Of a stretch of 64,000 nucleotides of DNA, positions 1 to 8,999 are shown one piece after another. A model generated the notes under the pieces. The model had not been told where the DNA came from. It did not search any database and saw only the letters and a program-made list of their open reading frames with translations. This DNA is from Saccharicrinis sp050296935 (GTDB taxonomy: Bacteria > Bacteroidota > Bacteroidia > Bacteroidales > Marinilabiliaceae). Made by a program: the position numbers and the translations under genes. The stretch spans positions 1-64,000 of the forward strand of contig JBNKRV010000268.1 in the NCBI GenBank assembly GCA_050296935.1, read 5' to 3'. Position 1 is the stretch's first letter. The number at the start of each line of letters is the position of its first letter.

Positions 1-270
1 CTTCGTTAAATTTATCGAGCTAGCGAGCTAGCCCTGCAAAATTTGCCTTGTATATCAGCCTTTTATGTCAATCTGAAACAACGTTCTATCGAATTCCTTA
101 TAAATAAATGTTTAGAGGTAAATTCTAAAATTTTAATCGAATTCAGGTTATTAAGTAATAATGAAAATTAATACTATAAAATTGGAATAGCCACTACAAT
201 AAAACATTTCAGATTAGCGAGATAGATTTTTATTGGTGCGCAATTTCAGTTTTCACTAAATATTTAAAGC
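1..270. other. Intergenic leader upstream of the oxidase operon
   Basis: No convincing gene is seen in either strand. The stretch is AT-rich. It has a short tandem GAGCTAGC duplication near 18-33 and presumably carries the promoter of the oxidase operon, but no clear TTTG / TAnnTTTG promoter was found. Confidence 0.5.
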
Positions 271-1032
271 ATGAAATACCTCACAACGCTAACTCTTTTG
301 TTGTTTGTTTTCACAATCAACCAAGCAGAAGAAACAAAGAAAATCGGAATCATCGAACATCTGGATGATTATATTCCCGGAGATATAAAAATAATTAACA
401 CCCAGGGGGATACTGTGGCCTTGAGTAACATTATTAAAGAAAAGCCAACGGTATTGAACTTTGTTTATTACCGCTGCCCCGGAATATGCACCCCTTTAAT
501 GGATGGAATTGCTGATGTGGTCAATTCATCTGATATGGGATTGGGCAAAGACTATCAGATAGTTACCATAAGTTTCGATTATAAGGAATCCTTTGACTTA
601 GCACAAAAAAAGAAAATCAGCTATTCAACAGTGGTTGAAAAACAAGGTTTTGAAGATGGATGGCTGTTTTTTACTGCAGACAGTGCCAATATTGCAAGGT
701 TAACAACATCAACAGGCTTTTCTTTTAAGCGTACAGGTAACGATTTCATTCATACAGCAGGTTTAATACTACTAAGTCCCGAAGGCAAAATAACCCGCTA
801 TTTAAACGGCACCTATTTCTTGCCCTTTGAATTTAAACTAGCTGTTATCGAATCCTCAAAAGGAATACCGGGACCAACAGTGAACCGGATTCTTCAATTC
901 TGCTATAGTTATGACCCAACCGGACAGGCTTATGTATTGAATATTACTAAAGTTTCGGGAATTTTGATTCTTATTATTGCAGCTCTCGTGTTGATCGTAT
1001 TAACGGTGAAACCAAAAAGAAAACAAATTTAA
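271..1032 (+). CDS. SCO1/SenC family copper chaperone
   Basis: SCO proteins deliver copper to the CuA site of cytochrome c oxidase and act as thioredoxin-fold thiol reductants outside the cytoplasmic membrane. The 253-aa product has an N-terminal hydrophobic signal segment (about 3-19), a CPGIC copper-binding motif (C69, C73) and the distal ligand His161 in a DFIHTAG context. A C-terminal membrane helix lies at about 228-247 and ends in a basic tail, which is less usual than the common N-terminal anchor. It sits 12 bases before oxidase subunit I, so it is probably the first gene of the operon and dedicated to this oxidase. Family assignment is firm; direct partnership with the downstream subunit II is inferred from position. 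Confidence 0.93.
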   Translation: MKYLTTLTLLLFVFTINQAEETKKIGIIEHLDDYIPGDIKIINTQGDTVALSNIIKEKPTVLNFVYYRCPGICTPLMDGIADVVNSSDMGLGKDYQIVTISFDYKESFDLAQKKKISYSTVVEKQGFEDGWLFFTADSANIARLTTSTGFSFKRTGNDFIHTAGLILLSPEGKITRYLNGTYFLPFEFKLAVIESSKGIPGPTVNRILQFCYSYDPTGQAYVLNITKVSGILILIIAALVLIVLTVKPKRKQI

Positions 1033-1044
1033 ACCCGTTCACAT

Positions 1045-2655
1045 ATGCCGAATCAAGAATCTATTGAATCCTATGTAAGTTTCAGAGATGAAAAAGGTAA
1101 GTACAAAGGGATATTTGCCTGGATTTTTTCTACAGACCACAAAAGAATAGGACTGCTATACCTGTACTCCATTATTACATTTTTTCTTACTGGGGTTTGT
1201 TTGGGTATAGCCATGAAACTGGAGCTAATAGCCCCCGGAAAAACAATTGTTGACCCGGCCACATATAATGCCATATTTACTTTGCATGGTGTTATCATGA
1301 TTTTTCTGGTTGTGGTACCTGGTTTACCAGCTGTATTTGGTAATTTTTTACTTCCTATTATGATAGGAGCAAAAGATGTAGCATTTCCTAAATTAAACCT
1401 AATGTCGTGGTGGGTATATGCTATTGGAGCAATGGTTGCTTTGTCTTCTTTATTTATGGCAGGAGGACCACCCGATACGGGATGGACTTTTTATGCTCCA
1501 TACAGTTTTAAAACCAATACAAATATGTTACCTGCTGTGATGGGAGCCTTTATTCTTGGCTTCTCCTCCATATTAACAGGAATTAATTTTGTAGTTACCA
1601 TTCACCGAATGCGCGCACCAGGGATGACCTGGTTTAAAATGCCTCTATTTCCATGGACATTGTATGGTACAGGATGGATTCAGATACTAGCCACTCCTAT
1701 TGTTGGTATTACCTTACTAATGGTTGTTGGCGAGCGACTTTTACATATTGGATTTTTTGATCCGGCTTTAGGTGGTGATCCGATATTATATCAACACTTA
1801 TTCTGGATATATTCCCATCCGGCAGTATATATAATGATATTACCTGCTATGGGAGCTATTTCTGAAATCATCCCAACCTTTGCCAATAAATCTATTTTTG
1901 GATATAAGGCCATTGTAATTTCAACACTGGCCATTGCTTTTGTTGGCTATTTTGTTTGGGGACATCATATGTTTACATCCGGCATGAGCGGCACAGCACT
2001 CTATACTTTTTCATTGCTCACCTTTTTTGTAGCCATTCCAAGTGCCATCAAGGTTTTTAATTGGGTTAGCACATTACATAAGGCTTCCATTCAGTTGGAA
2101 ACGCCTTTTTTCTGGGCGGCATCCTTCCTGTTTGTTTTTATGATAGGAGGCTTATCTGGTTTGGCATTAGGTGCTTTAGCTACTAATGTACATTTACATG
2201 ATACGGCCTTTGTGGTGGCACATTTCCATTTTATTGTATTCGGAGGCGTTGGTTTTGGTTTTATGGGAGCAATTCACTATTGGTTTCCTAAAATCTGGGG
2301 AAGAATGTATAATAGTCGATTAGCAACAACCGGCTGGATACTTTTCTTTATTGGATTTTGTACGCTGTACCTCCCAATGTTTTATCTTGGAATTACAGGT
2401 ATGCCACGTCGTTATTATGATTATGTCGATCGCTTTCACGGACCCAATATTGTTTCAACAATAGGCTCCTGGGTATTACTAACCGGATTGATCATTATTA
2501 TTTTCAATTTGATCAGATCAGCAAAAAAGGGTCCCATTGCCCCCAAAAACCCATGGGGCGGACGCACCTTAGAATGGACTATTGAATCTCCTCCAACATT
2601 GGAGAATTTTGAAGAGATTCCCATAATAGAAAAAAGCCCTTACGATTACAGATAA
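1045..2655 (+). CDS. ctaD: Cytochrome c oxidase subunit I (caa3, A2-type)
   Basis: This is the catalytic haem-copper subunit that reduces oxygen and pumps protons in the cytoplasmic membrane. In the 536-aa protein the low-spin haem ligand is His81, the CuB ligands are His258 and the His307-His308 pair, and His393/His395 lie in a HFHF motif. Helix VI reads YSHPAVY, with Tyr256-Ser257 in place of the GHPEVY glutamate. That replacement is the known hallmark of A2-type haem-copper oxidases such as the Thermus and Rhodothermus caa3 enzymes, so the D-channel proton donor should be the Tyr-Ser pair. The gene is 10 bases from subunit III. The family is certain and the A2 subtype is read directly from the motif. 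Confidence 0.97.
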   Translation: MPNQESIESYVSFRDEKGKYKGIFAWIFSTDHKRIGLLYLYSIITFFLTGVCLGIAMKLELIAPGKTIVDPATYNAIFTLHGVIMIFLVVVPGLPAVFGNFLLPIMIGAKDVAFPKLNLMSWWVYAIGAMVALSSLFMAGGPPDTGWTFYAPYSFKTNTNMLPAVMGAFILGFSSILTGINFVVTIHRMRAPGMTWFKMPLFPWTLYGTGWIQILATPIVGITLLMVVGERLLHIGFFDPALGGDPILYQHLFWIYSHPAVYIMILPAMGAISEIIPTFANKSIFGYKAIVISTLAIAFVGYFVWGHHMFTSGMSGTALYTFSLLTFFVAIPSAIKVFNWVSTLHKASIQLETPFFWAASFLFVFMIGGLSGLALGALATNVHLHDTAFVVAHFHFIVFGGVGFGFMGAIHYWFPKIWGRMYNSRLATTGWILFFIGFCTLYLPMFYLGITGMPRRYYDYVDRFHGPNIVSTIGSWVLLTGLIIIIFNLIRSAKKGPIAPKNPWGGRTLEWTIESPPTLENFEEIPIIEKSPYDYR

Positions 2656-2665
2656 AACAATAAAT

Positions 2666-3283
2666 ATGGATACAAGCCCTACAATACAGCATGTTCACAG
2701 AGACGATGAAGCCTCTAAATTGGGAATGTGGTTGTTTATATTTACTGAGTTACTGCTATTTGCAGGACTGTTTATTGTATATGGTGTCTACAGGTTTCGA
2801 AATCAGGAAGCATTTCACTTAGCTGCTGAAGAATTAAGCGTTACAATTGGAACTATCAATACATTAATATTATTAATAAGTAGTGCAACCATTGCCATGT
2901 CAACATCAGCCATACGGCTAAAAAATAAAAAACTAACCATTATTTTATTGGGAGTAACATTATTATTGGCTTTTACATTTTTAGTAAATAAATATTTTGA
3001 GTGGAGTGGTAAGTTTCATCATGACATCTTTCCCGGTAGCGACACACTTCATGGATTAGGACATGGTGATACTTTGTTTTTCGGGCTGTATTTTTTTATG
3101 ACTGGATTACATGCATTACACATCATTGTCGGATTAATCTTAATTTCAATTGTATTTATACGTGTTATTAAAAATACAATAACAGATGATAATCCTGTAT
3201 TATTGGATAATTCAGGATTATATTGGCATCTGGTTGACCTTATCTGGATATTTCTGTTTCCTTTATTCTACTTAATCACCTAA
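2666..3283 (+). CDS. ctaE: Cytochrome c oxidase subunit III
   Basis: This is a structural membrane subunit that stabilises the catalytic subunit of haem-copper oxidases. The 205-aa protein has about five membrane segments, starting with a KLGMWLFIFTELLLFAG-type helix typical of the family. It also has the conserved FFGLYFFMTGLHALHIIVG-type helix and a C-terminal YWHLVDLIWIFLFPLFY-type helix. It is short, consistent with the five-helix bacterial form that lacks the first two helices. It lies 10 bases from genes on both sides, so it is almost certainly cotranscribed with subunits I and IV. Confidence 0.95.
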   Translation: MDTSPTIQHVHRDDEASKLGMWLFIFTELLLFAGLFIVYGVYRFRNQEAFHLAAEELSVTIGTINTLILLISSATIAMSTSAIRLKNKKLTIILLGVTLLLAFTFLVNKYFEWSGKFHHDIFPGSDTLHGLGHGDTLFFGLYFFMTGLHALHIIVGLILISIVFIRVIKNTITDDNPVLLDNSGLYWHLVDLIWIFLFPLFYLIT

Positions 3284-3293
3284 AATCAGAACG

Positions 3294-3581
3294 ATGGAGA
3301 AACATACGAAATCATACATAGTACCTTATAAAACATATGTATATGTACTGCTGACATTGATTACATTCACCCTGATTTCAGTAGGGATAACATACATCCA
3401 TTTGGGGAGTTTAACCGTTTTTATAGCTATTTTACTGGCCTCTGTAAAATCGACTTTAGTGCTTATTTATTTTATGCACTTAAAGTTCGATAATAAGATA
3501 TTGCAAATACTGGTGCCTTCCATATTTATTTTGGTGGCTCTGGTTATATTGATCACATTTCTCGACTATAACTTCCGCTAA
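3294..3581 (+). CDS. Cytochrome c oxidase subunit IV (small membrane subunit)
   Basis: This 95-aa protein has three hydrophobic segments (about 12-30, 36-58 and 68-90). Its central VKSTLVLIYFMHLKFD stretch is characteristic of the prokaryotic cytochrome c oxidase subunit IV family. The role is accessory, in assembly or stability of the complex. It lies between subunit III and subunit II with gaps of 10 and 2 bases. Assignment rests on the motif, size and context. Confidence 0.9.
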   Translation: MEKHTKSYIVPYKTYVYVLLTLITFTLISVGITYIHLGSLTVFIAILLASVKSTLVLIYFMHLKFDNKILQILVPSIFILVALVILITFLDYNFR

Positions 3582-3583
3582 TA

Positions 3584-4537
3584 ATGATAGATAAAACAGC
3601 TAATAATGCATCAGGTTTTGTGGAACAGGTAGATTCAGCCTTTGTCTTTATCTTTGGGATTTCACTTTTTTTTCTTTTTGCGATTACCGCATTTTTGGTT
3701 TATTTCATAATTAGATACCGCAAAAGTAAAAATCCTCATGCAACACATATCGAAGGCTACAATACCCTTGAGGTTGTGTGGACTATTATACCTACTCTAC
3801 TTGTTTTAGTTATGTTTTATTATGGATGGTCCGGATGGAGGTTTGAAAAAGATATTCCGGAAGATGCTATGCCAATAAAATCCATTGCCCGCATGTGGAG
3901 TTTTTCATTTCAATATGAAAACGGACATATTTCGGATACGCTTTTCGTTCCTAAAAACACCGCTATTGATCTGGATTTAGTTGCTATGGATGTTATTCAC
4001 AGTATGTATATTCCAGCTTTCAGAGTAAAGCAGGATATGGTACCGGGTAAAAAAACTCACATATGGTTTGAATCGGCAAAAGAAGGAGAGTATGAAGTGT
4101 TTTGCGCTGAATATTGTGGATTGCGTCACTCCTATATGAGATCGGTAGTAAAAGTAATTCCCAAAGAACAGTTTGAAGAATGGTATAAACAAAATTCCGT
4201 TGCTGTTTCCACAGGTAACGCAGAGATGGATAAACGCTTAGCAGGAATGGGTGTAATGCGTAAATATGGTTGTAACGCTTGCCACACTACAGATGGAAGC
4301 AAATTAGTTGGTCCTTCCTACAAAAATATCCTAAGCAGAACCAGAGTTGTTATCCGGGATGGCAAAGAGTATGAAATAAAGGCGGATGAAGATTATATCC
4401 GCCGGTCTATTTATGAACCTGATGCAGATGTAGTAAAAGGGTACGAAAGCGGCTTGATGACGCCCTACAAAGGGCAGATTTCAGATGAGGAAATTAACCA
4501 GATAATAGACTATTTTAAATTACTTTCAGAGGATTGA
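3584..4537 (+). CDS. ctaC: Cytochrome c oxidase subunit II with fused cytochrome c (caa3)
   Basis: This subunit takes electrons from the respiratory chain through a covalently bound haem c and the dinuclear CuA centre and passes them to subunit I. The 317-aa protein has two membrane helices (about 19-43 and 64-82). A cupredoxin domain follows with all CuA ligands visible: His139, Cys174, Cys178, His182 and Met185 in CAEYCGLRHSYM. A C-terminal class I cytochrome c domain has CNACH at 230-234 and probable axial Met292. The fusion defines the caa3 type. Unusually, subunit II comes last in the operon (order I-III-IV-II). Confidence 0.96.
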   Translation: MIDKTANNASGFVEQVDSAFVFIFGISLFFLFAITAFLVYFIIRYRKSKNPHATHIEGYNTLEVVWTIIPTLLVLVMFYYGWSGWRFEKDIPEDAMPIKSIARMWSFSFQYENGHISDTLFVPKNTAIDLDLVAMDVIHSMYIPAFRVKQDMVPGKKTHIWFESAKEGEYEVFCAEYCGLRHSYMRSVVKVIPKEQFEEWYKQNSVAVSTGNAEMDKRLAGMGVMRKYGCNACHTTDGSKLVGPSYKNILSRTRVVIRDGKEYEIKADEDYIRRSIYEPDADVVKGYESGLMTPYKGQISDEEINQIIDYFKLLSED

Positions 4538-4575
4538 TGTTTTAAAAAAATAGTCCATTTTGATATAAATCGCTA

Positions 4576-5436
4576 ATGATATCGTATAAAATAATAAGCA
4601 CCTTCGGAAAGTTCTCTATTTCACTACCCGTAGCACTCTCCTGTTTTGCGGGATATGTGCTCTTTGATGGTCAGTTATCCTTTGGTGGCTTATTGGCTGC
4701 ATTGGGTATATTTTTTCTTTCGGCAGGAGCATCAGCAATTAATCAGTTTCAGGAGGTTAGGTACGATGCTCTAATGGCTCGCACAGAAAATCGCCCCTTA
4801 CCAACAGGTAGGCTCAACAAATCAATAGGATTATTAATCATTTTGCTACTTGTTGTGGCCGGAACGGTATGTTTGAATTTTTTTGGATGGAAAGCTATTT
4901 TATGGGGATGGATTGGATTGCTTTGGTATAATTTGATTTATACACCGATGAAACGTTGGAGTGCCTTTTCTGTATTTCCTGGAGCCATTGTTGGGGCTAT
5001 ACCGCCAATTGCAGGCTGGGTTGCAGCCGGAGGGTCAATATACGATACGAGAATTCATTTATTGGCTTTCTTCTTTTTTTTAGGCCAGATGCCACACTTT
5101 TGGTTACTTGTGCTTAAATATAAAGACCAATATAAAAAAGCTGGTTTTCCTGTAATTACTAACGTTTTATCCAAAAAACAAGTAGTACGAATTAATTTGA
5201 TCTGGTTTTTAGCCACCTATATTTCTGCTTTGTTTTTACCGGTATTTGAGCTGGTTGATAAAAATAGTATTGGATGGATAGTGACAATATCCAGCGTATT
5301 AATGATGGCCTGGTCTTTAAGAATTACATTTCTTGCCAATAAAAAAGACCATACTCCTTACCTGCGTAAAATGTTCCTTTACTTCAATTCTTTTTATCTG
5401 CTAATTATGATATTGATTTACATTGATAATATCTGA
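4576..5436 (+). CDS. ctaB: Protohaem IX farnesyltransferase (haem O synthase)
   Basis: The enzyme farnesylates protohaem to haem O, the precursor of the haem A or O used by the neighbouring oxidase. The 286-aa UbiA-family membrane protein has about eight hydrophobic segments. It carries the prenyltransferase motif NQFQEVRYDALMARTENRPL, with its Asp and RT/RPL residues, and a second loop motif around YTPMKRWS. It follows subunit II by 38 bases and probably ends the operon. No haem A synthase (ctaA) is in the window, so the final haem type cannot be decided here. Confidence 0.95.
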   Translation: MISYKIISTFGKFSISLPVALSCFAGYVLFDGQLSFGGLLAALGIFFLSAGASAINQFQEVRYDALMARTENRPLPTGRLNKSIGLLIILLLVVAGTVCLNFFGWKAILWGWIGLLWYNLIYTPMKRWSAFSVFPGAIVGAIPPIAGWVAAGGSIYDTRIHLLAFFFFLGQMPHFWLLVLKYKDQYKKAGFPVITNVLSKKQVVRINLIWFLATYISALFLPVFELVDKNSIGWIVTISSVLMMAWSLRITFLANKKDHTPYLRKMFLYFNSFYLLIMILIYIDNI

Positions 5437-5491
5437 AAGAAGAGTACTGTTTATTCTGTTTTGATATTGGAATTTTAACAGGCTACGAAAG

Positions 5492-5716
5492 TTAATCTGG
5501 TATCCTTACCAATTCCGGTTCCTCTTTCTGGAATTGTTTCATTTCTTCAATTACTAATATCATATCTTTCAAAAATTCCTCTGAGCATCCTTTCTTCCTG
5601 GCAATTTCATAGTACGCTTGCATTGTTTCAACTGCGCAGATATCTGTACCTGATATCACAAAGGCTGGTCTGTCATTTTTAATGCACTTTATTAATACGG
5701 CTTTTTGATCTTTCAT
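5492..5716 (-). CDS. Small conserved-looking hypothetical protein
   Basis: A 74-aa acidic soluble protein with no signal peptide or membrane segment. The C-terminal half is helical, with a KGCSEEFLKDMI stretch followed by a Glu/Lys/Gln-rich helix. The N-terminal half has PAFVISGTD followed by AVETMQAYYE, which could be a small helical fold. It is convergent with haem O synthase. I do not recognise a function; the gene call rests on coding-like composition and its isolation. Confidence 0.6.
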   Translation of the reverse strand: MKDQKAVLIKCIKNDRPAFVISGTDICAVETMQAYYEIARKKGCSEEFLKDMILVIEEMKQFQKEEPELVRIPD

Positions 5717-5940
5717 GATGAAAATATGATTATTTATAAATGGTAAATATATGAAACAAGCATGGCCAGAACAAATTATTGGACATGTAGTGGTATTTTA
5801 AGGTAAATCCAATTTCCTTCACTCTTTTGTGCAGAATCTTTTCTACTTTATTCCTCTTGCGTTAGTTTGGAATGAACTTTGAATGAGAAACTTCGTAATA
5901 TGAATTTGTAAGAGATAAAATCACTAATAATAAAACTGTC

Positions 5941-8571
5941 ATGATGAATAGATTTCTGCCTTCTTTCGTTTTTCTGTTTTCGTTTTCATTAGCATTAATA
6001 GCACAGGTTACAGATGATGATCCGTTTAAAAAAATGAATGAAAAATATGAGAATAAGCTTCATAAAATGAATTCGGATTATGAGAAGACTACTCAGCGCA
6101 TGCAGCAAGAGTATGATGACAAATTGAAGAAAATGAACGAAGCCTTTATAAAATATTTAAAAGGTGGATTTAATGAGGTTGAGCAGAAAAAACAAATTGA
6201 AAAACCGGTTGAAGTACCAAAGCCTGTTGACCAACCTGTTTTTGAAACTGAAACTGAATCTAAAAAAGCTCCGGAACCCATTGCTCCAAAAATTGCGTTA
6301 ATTGAAGCTCCCGCCTACTCTATTTCTCCCATAATCAGAAAACCAGAAGCCGCAGATAATTATAAGCAACCCATTATTGTTGATTTTTTCGGTAGCAAAG
6401 TGAATTTAACGATTGACAGACGAAGCAGCGATTTACATCTAACCGAAGTAACACCTAAAGCATTTGCGCAATATTGGGGTGATTTTTCAAACACTTATTA
6501 TCAGCTTTATATTGAGTCTTTACTGAATTATATGGAACAAACAAACCTGAACGACTGGGGGATTTATCAAGTTATTGATCACACAGCTAAACAATTATAC
6601 ACCTCTGGCAATAACCGCGAAATGTGGAAGTGGGCCATGTTAAATCAAACTGGTTATCAGGCCAAAATTGGTTATAATGGAAACAAAGTATGCTTAATGC
6701 TTCCATTTATGCAACAAGTTTTTGAAAAACCTTATTACAGTATAGAAGGCTATAATTATTACCTGATGAACGATATATTAGGCAACAAAAGCATATATAC
6801 TTACTCCGAAAATTTTGGCGGTGCTGTTAAAAAGCTGGATTTGAATCTGCCTTATAGCCTTCATTTTAACAATACGGATAACGTAATAACGAAAACCACA
6901 AAACTACCAAACTCAGAAACTTTGGTGCAGATCCCAATGAATAAAACGACACTGGACTTTTTATCCAGCTATCCACAAACAGATAATATTGTGTATCTGA
7001 ATGCAGCAATGTCAGCATCAGTTAAAAATGCATTATATGAAAGCATTCAACCTGTCATCAGGGGGATGTCTGAAACCGAGGCCGTTACTTATTTATTAAA
7101 TTACTTACATCATTCCTTCGAATATAAAACAGATAGAGACCAGTTTGGCAAAGAAAAAATGTTCTTCCCTGAGGAAATTTTCTATTATCCCTATTCTGAT
7201 TGTGAGGACAGAACAGTATTATTTACACGGTTGGTAAATGATTTATTAGATATGGATGCGATTGCGCTTACCTACTTTAGCCATATGGCGGCAGCGGTAT
7301 CTTTTTCAACCCCTGTGGATGGCTATAACTTTACGGTGTCTGGTCAAAATTATACAATTTGCGACCCCACGTATATCAATGCTCCAATTGGAGTGGTTAT
7401 GCCAGAATACCGGGATTATACTCCATTGGCAATTAAAATAAATACCAACAAAAGCATGGGGAATATCTGGCAAAGCATTGGAAAAACCATAGAACAAAAT
7501 AATCAGGATAATATTTATATCAGCGAACGTAAACTATCTGAAAATGGGAAATATATTGTTTCGGGGTGGTTTAAAAACAGTATTACAATTGGTGATTTCT
7601 CCTATTCTGCATATGCAAATACACGTGATTTATGGTTTGCCACATTTAGTGAAGGTGGCGATTTAGAATGGTTTGTTCCGGTAAGCTGCTCAGGATTTGC
7701 ATATACGAAAGCTTTTAACGTTGGGAAAAACGGAAATGTTTATGCATTGGTCAATTACACCGGTTCCATGGCCATACAGAATACAATGTTGGGTCAAACC
7801 GAAAACGCCTCTCATATAATACTGGGACTTTCGAATAAAGCTCAGCCAGTTTTAGCAGAAAATATCACCTTTGAAGTTCCTGAAGGGAAAAAACTGGCTT
7901 TTTACGGAAAATACAAACCTGATGGAACCAAGGTTGATCTGCTCTCATTTCCTACTGATAAGATCGTCTTTGATTCCGACATCACCATTGATTCAAAAAA
8001 TGAAGTAGTAGTTCGTGGAATAGTTGGTGAAATTGAAGGCCTAACCAAAGATGTACCAATTAACCTTTCCAATGCCACATATAGTCCGGATGATGATTTA
8101 CAAGAGAATATAAATACTTTGAAACAACAATCTATTAACCAACATATGATCAGTTTATTTGCTGCGTTTAATGTATTGTCAAAAAATGGAGGACATATGT
8201 CCGGCTTAGATTTCAGAAATCTAATTAGAAAAAACAATCCGGAGTTCCGTAAAACAAATCCTGATATTTACGAAGGACTTTTAAGATTGCAGTTTGTTGT
8301 TAATAAAGGTGGAGTTATTCAGATTGAAACTTATAAAAACCGTGAGGTGGATTTACTGTCAATGCAAATAAGCAATAATACCAATCTGCAATTGATAAAA
8401 CTTTCTCCTGACAACTATAAATTAGTATTTCTAAACGGCGCAAAGATGCGGTTATCAAACCTTTGGCATCATCTTAATTTCATGACGTTAAATCAAAACG
8501 GAACTATACTATTCGATTATGATAATGATCATTCCCAAAGAAAAGTGAATTTGAATGATTTAATTATGTAG
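5941..8571 (+). CDS. Large secreted protein with transglutaminase-like domain, function unknown
   Basis: An 876-aa protein with an N-terminal signal peptide (about 1-21). A charged Lys/Glu/Met-rich coiled coil of repeated KMNEKYE-like units (about 28-70) and a Pro/Glu/Lys-rich linker follow. A central region then carries a transglutaminase-like triad: Cys421 in SDCEDRT, His448 in YFSHMAAAV and Asp475 in YTICDPTY. In this fold the triad may act as a protease, amidase or cross-linker, or may be a non-catalytic scaffold. The C-terminal third (from about 515) looks like beta-strand repeats (ISERKLSENGKYIVSGWF, followed by similar blocks), perhaps propeller-like. It stands alone, about 370 bases from its upstream + strand neighbour in either sense of the gap. 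The export is confident and the triad is read from motifs; the substrate is unknown. Confidence 0.75.
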   Translation: MMNRFLPSFVFLFSFSLALIAQVTDDDPFKKMNEKYENKLHKMNSDYEKTTQRMQQEYDDKLKKMNEAFIKYLKGGFNEVEQKKQIEKPVEVPKPVDQPVFETETESKKAPEPIAPKIALIEAPAYSISPIIRKPEAADNYKQPIIVDFFGSKVNLTIDRRSSDLHLTEVTPKAFAQYWGDFSNTYYQLYIESLLNYMEQTNLNDWGIYQVIDHTAKQLYTSGNNREMWKWAMLNQTGYQAKIGYNGNKVCLMLPFMQQVFEKPYYSIEGYNYYLMNDILGNKSIYTYSENFGGAVKKLDLNLPYSLHFNNTDNVITKTTKLPNSETLVQIPMNKTTLDFLSSYPQTDNIVYLNAAMSASVKNALYESIQPVIRGMSETEAVTYLLNYLHHSFEYKTDRDQFGKEKMFFPEEIFYYPYSDCEDRTVLFTRLVNDLLDMDAIALTYFSHMAAAVSFSTPVDGYNFTVSGQNYTICDPTYINAPIGVVMPEYRDYTPLAIKINTNKSMGNIWQSIGKTIEQNNQDNIYISERKLSENGKYIVSGWFKNSITIGDFSYSAYANTRDLWFATFSEGGDLEWFVPVSCSGFAYTKAFNVGKNGNVYALVNYTGSMAIQNTMLGQTENASHIILGLSNKAQPVLAENITFEVPEGKKLAFYGKYKPDGTKVDLLSFPTDKIVFDSDITIDSKNEVVVRGIVGEIEGLTKDVPINLSNATYSPDDDLQENINTLKQQSINQHMISLFAAFNVLSKNGGHMSGLDFRNLIRKNNPEFRKTNPDIYEGLLRLQFVVNKGGVIQIETYKNREVDLLSMQISNNTNLQLIKLSPDNYKLVFLNGAKMRLSNLWHHLNFMTLNQNGTILFDYDNDHSQRKVNLNDLIM

Positions 8572-8690
8572 GCTCACCTGATTTGAATGACTAAGGCTCT
8601 TGATTTCTAAATTAATACGAATATTATTATATTGAGCCGTCATAACAAACCTGAATACGATTAAAATTTGAGAGCTCTGATTTTACTAAA

Positions 8691-8990
8691 ATGATGAAGA
8701 TGGAAAAAGATATGAGATTAAATCAAATACAACTTGATTTCTTGTTCGATGAAATCCAGAAGCAAGGTTATGAATATCTACTTGAAAACGGAGTATATTG
8801 TAGCAGCTGTAACACTACTTGTAGTAAAGGAATTGAAGTGAAAGAAATCTACTTGAATCACCTGAATGACATTGTAGTTCATGGCACTTGTAAGGTTTGC
8901 AAAAACAACGTTACACGTACCATGGAGTATGGTGAAGATATTGGCTTTTACCAAAAAGCAAAAGAGTTCAGGCTGGCATTAAAAAATTAG
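8691..8990 (+). CDS. Small zinc-ribbon-like hypothetical protein
   Basis: A 99-aa protein with a helical N-terminus (about 8-33) and five cysteines at 37, 40, 44, 67 and 70. These form CxxC...CxxC knuckles that suggest a zinc ribbon around a beta region (VKEIYLNHLNDIVVHGTC). Alternative starts exist at codons 2 and 4. The stop codon abuts the aldo/keto reductase pseudogene that follows in the same orientation. No family function is recognised. Confidence 0.6.
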   Translation: MMKMEKDMRLNQIQLDFLFDEIQKQGYEYLLENGVYCSSCNTTCSKGIEVKEIYLNHLNDIVVHGTCKVCKNNVTRTMEYGEDIGFYQKAKEFRLALKN

Positions 8991-8999
8991 ATACGCAAA

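Noticed and set aside
18..33. GAGCTAGC tandem duplication at the window start
   Set aside because: Only two copies of eight bases; too little to call a repeat element or attachment site.
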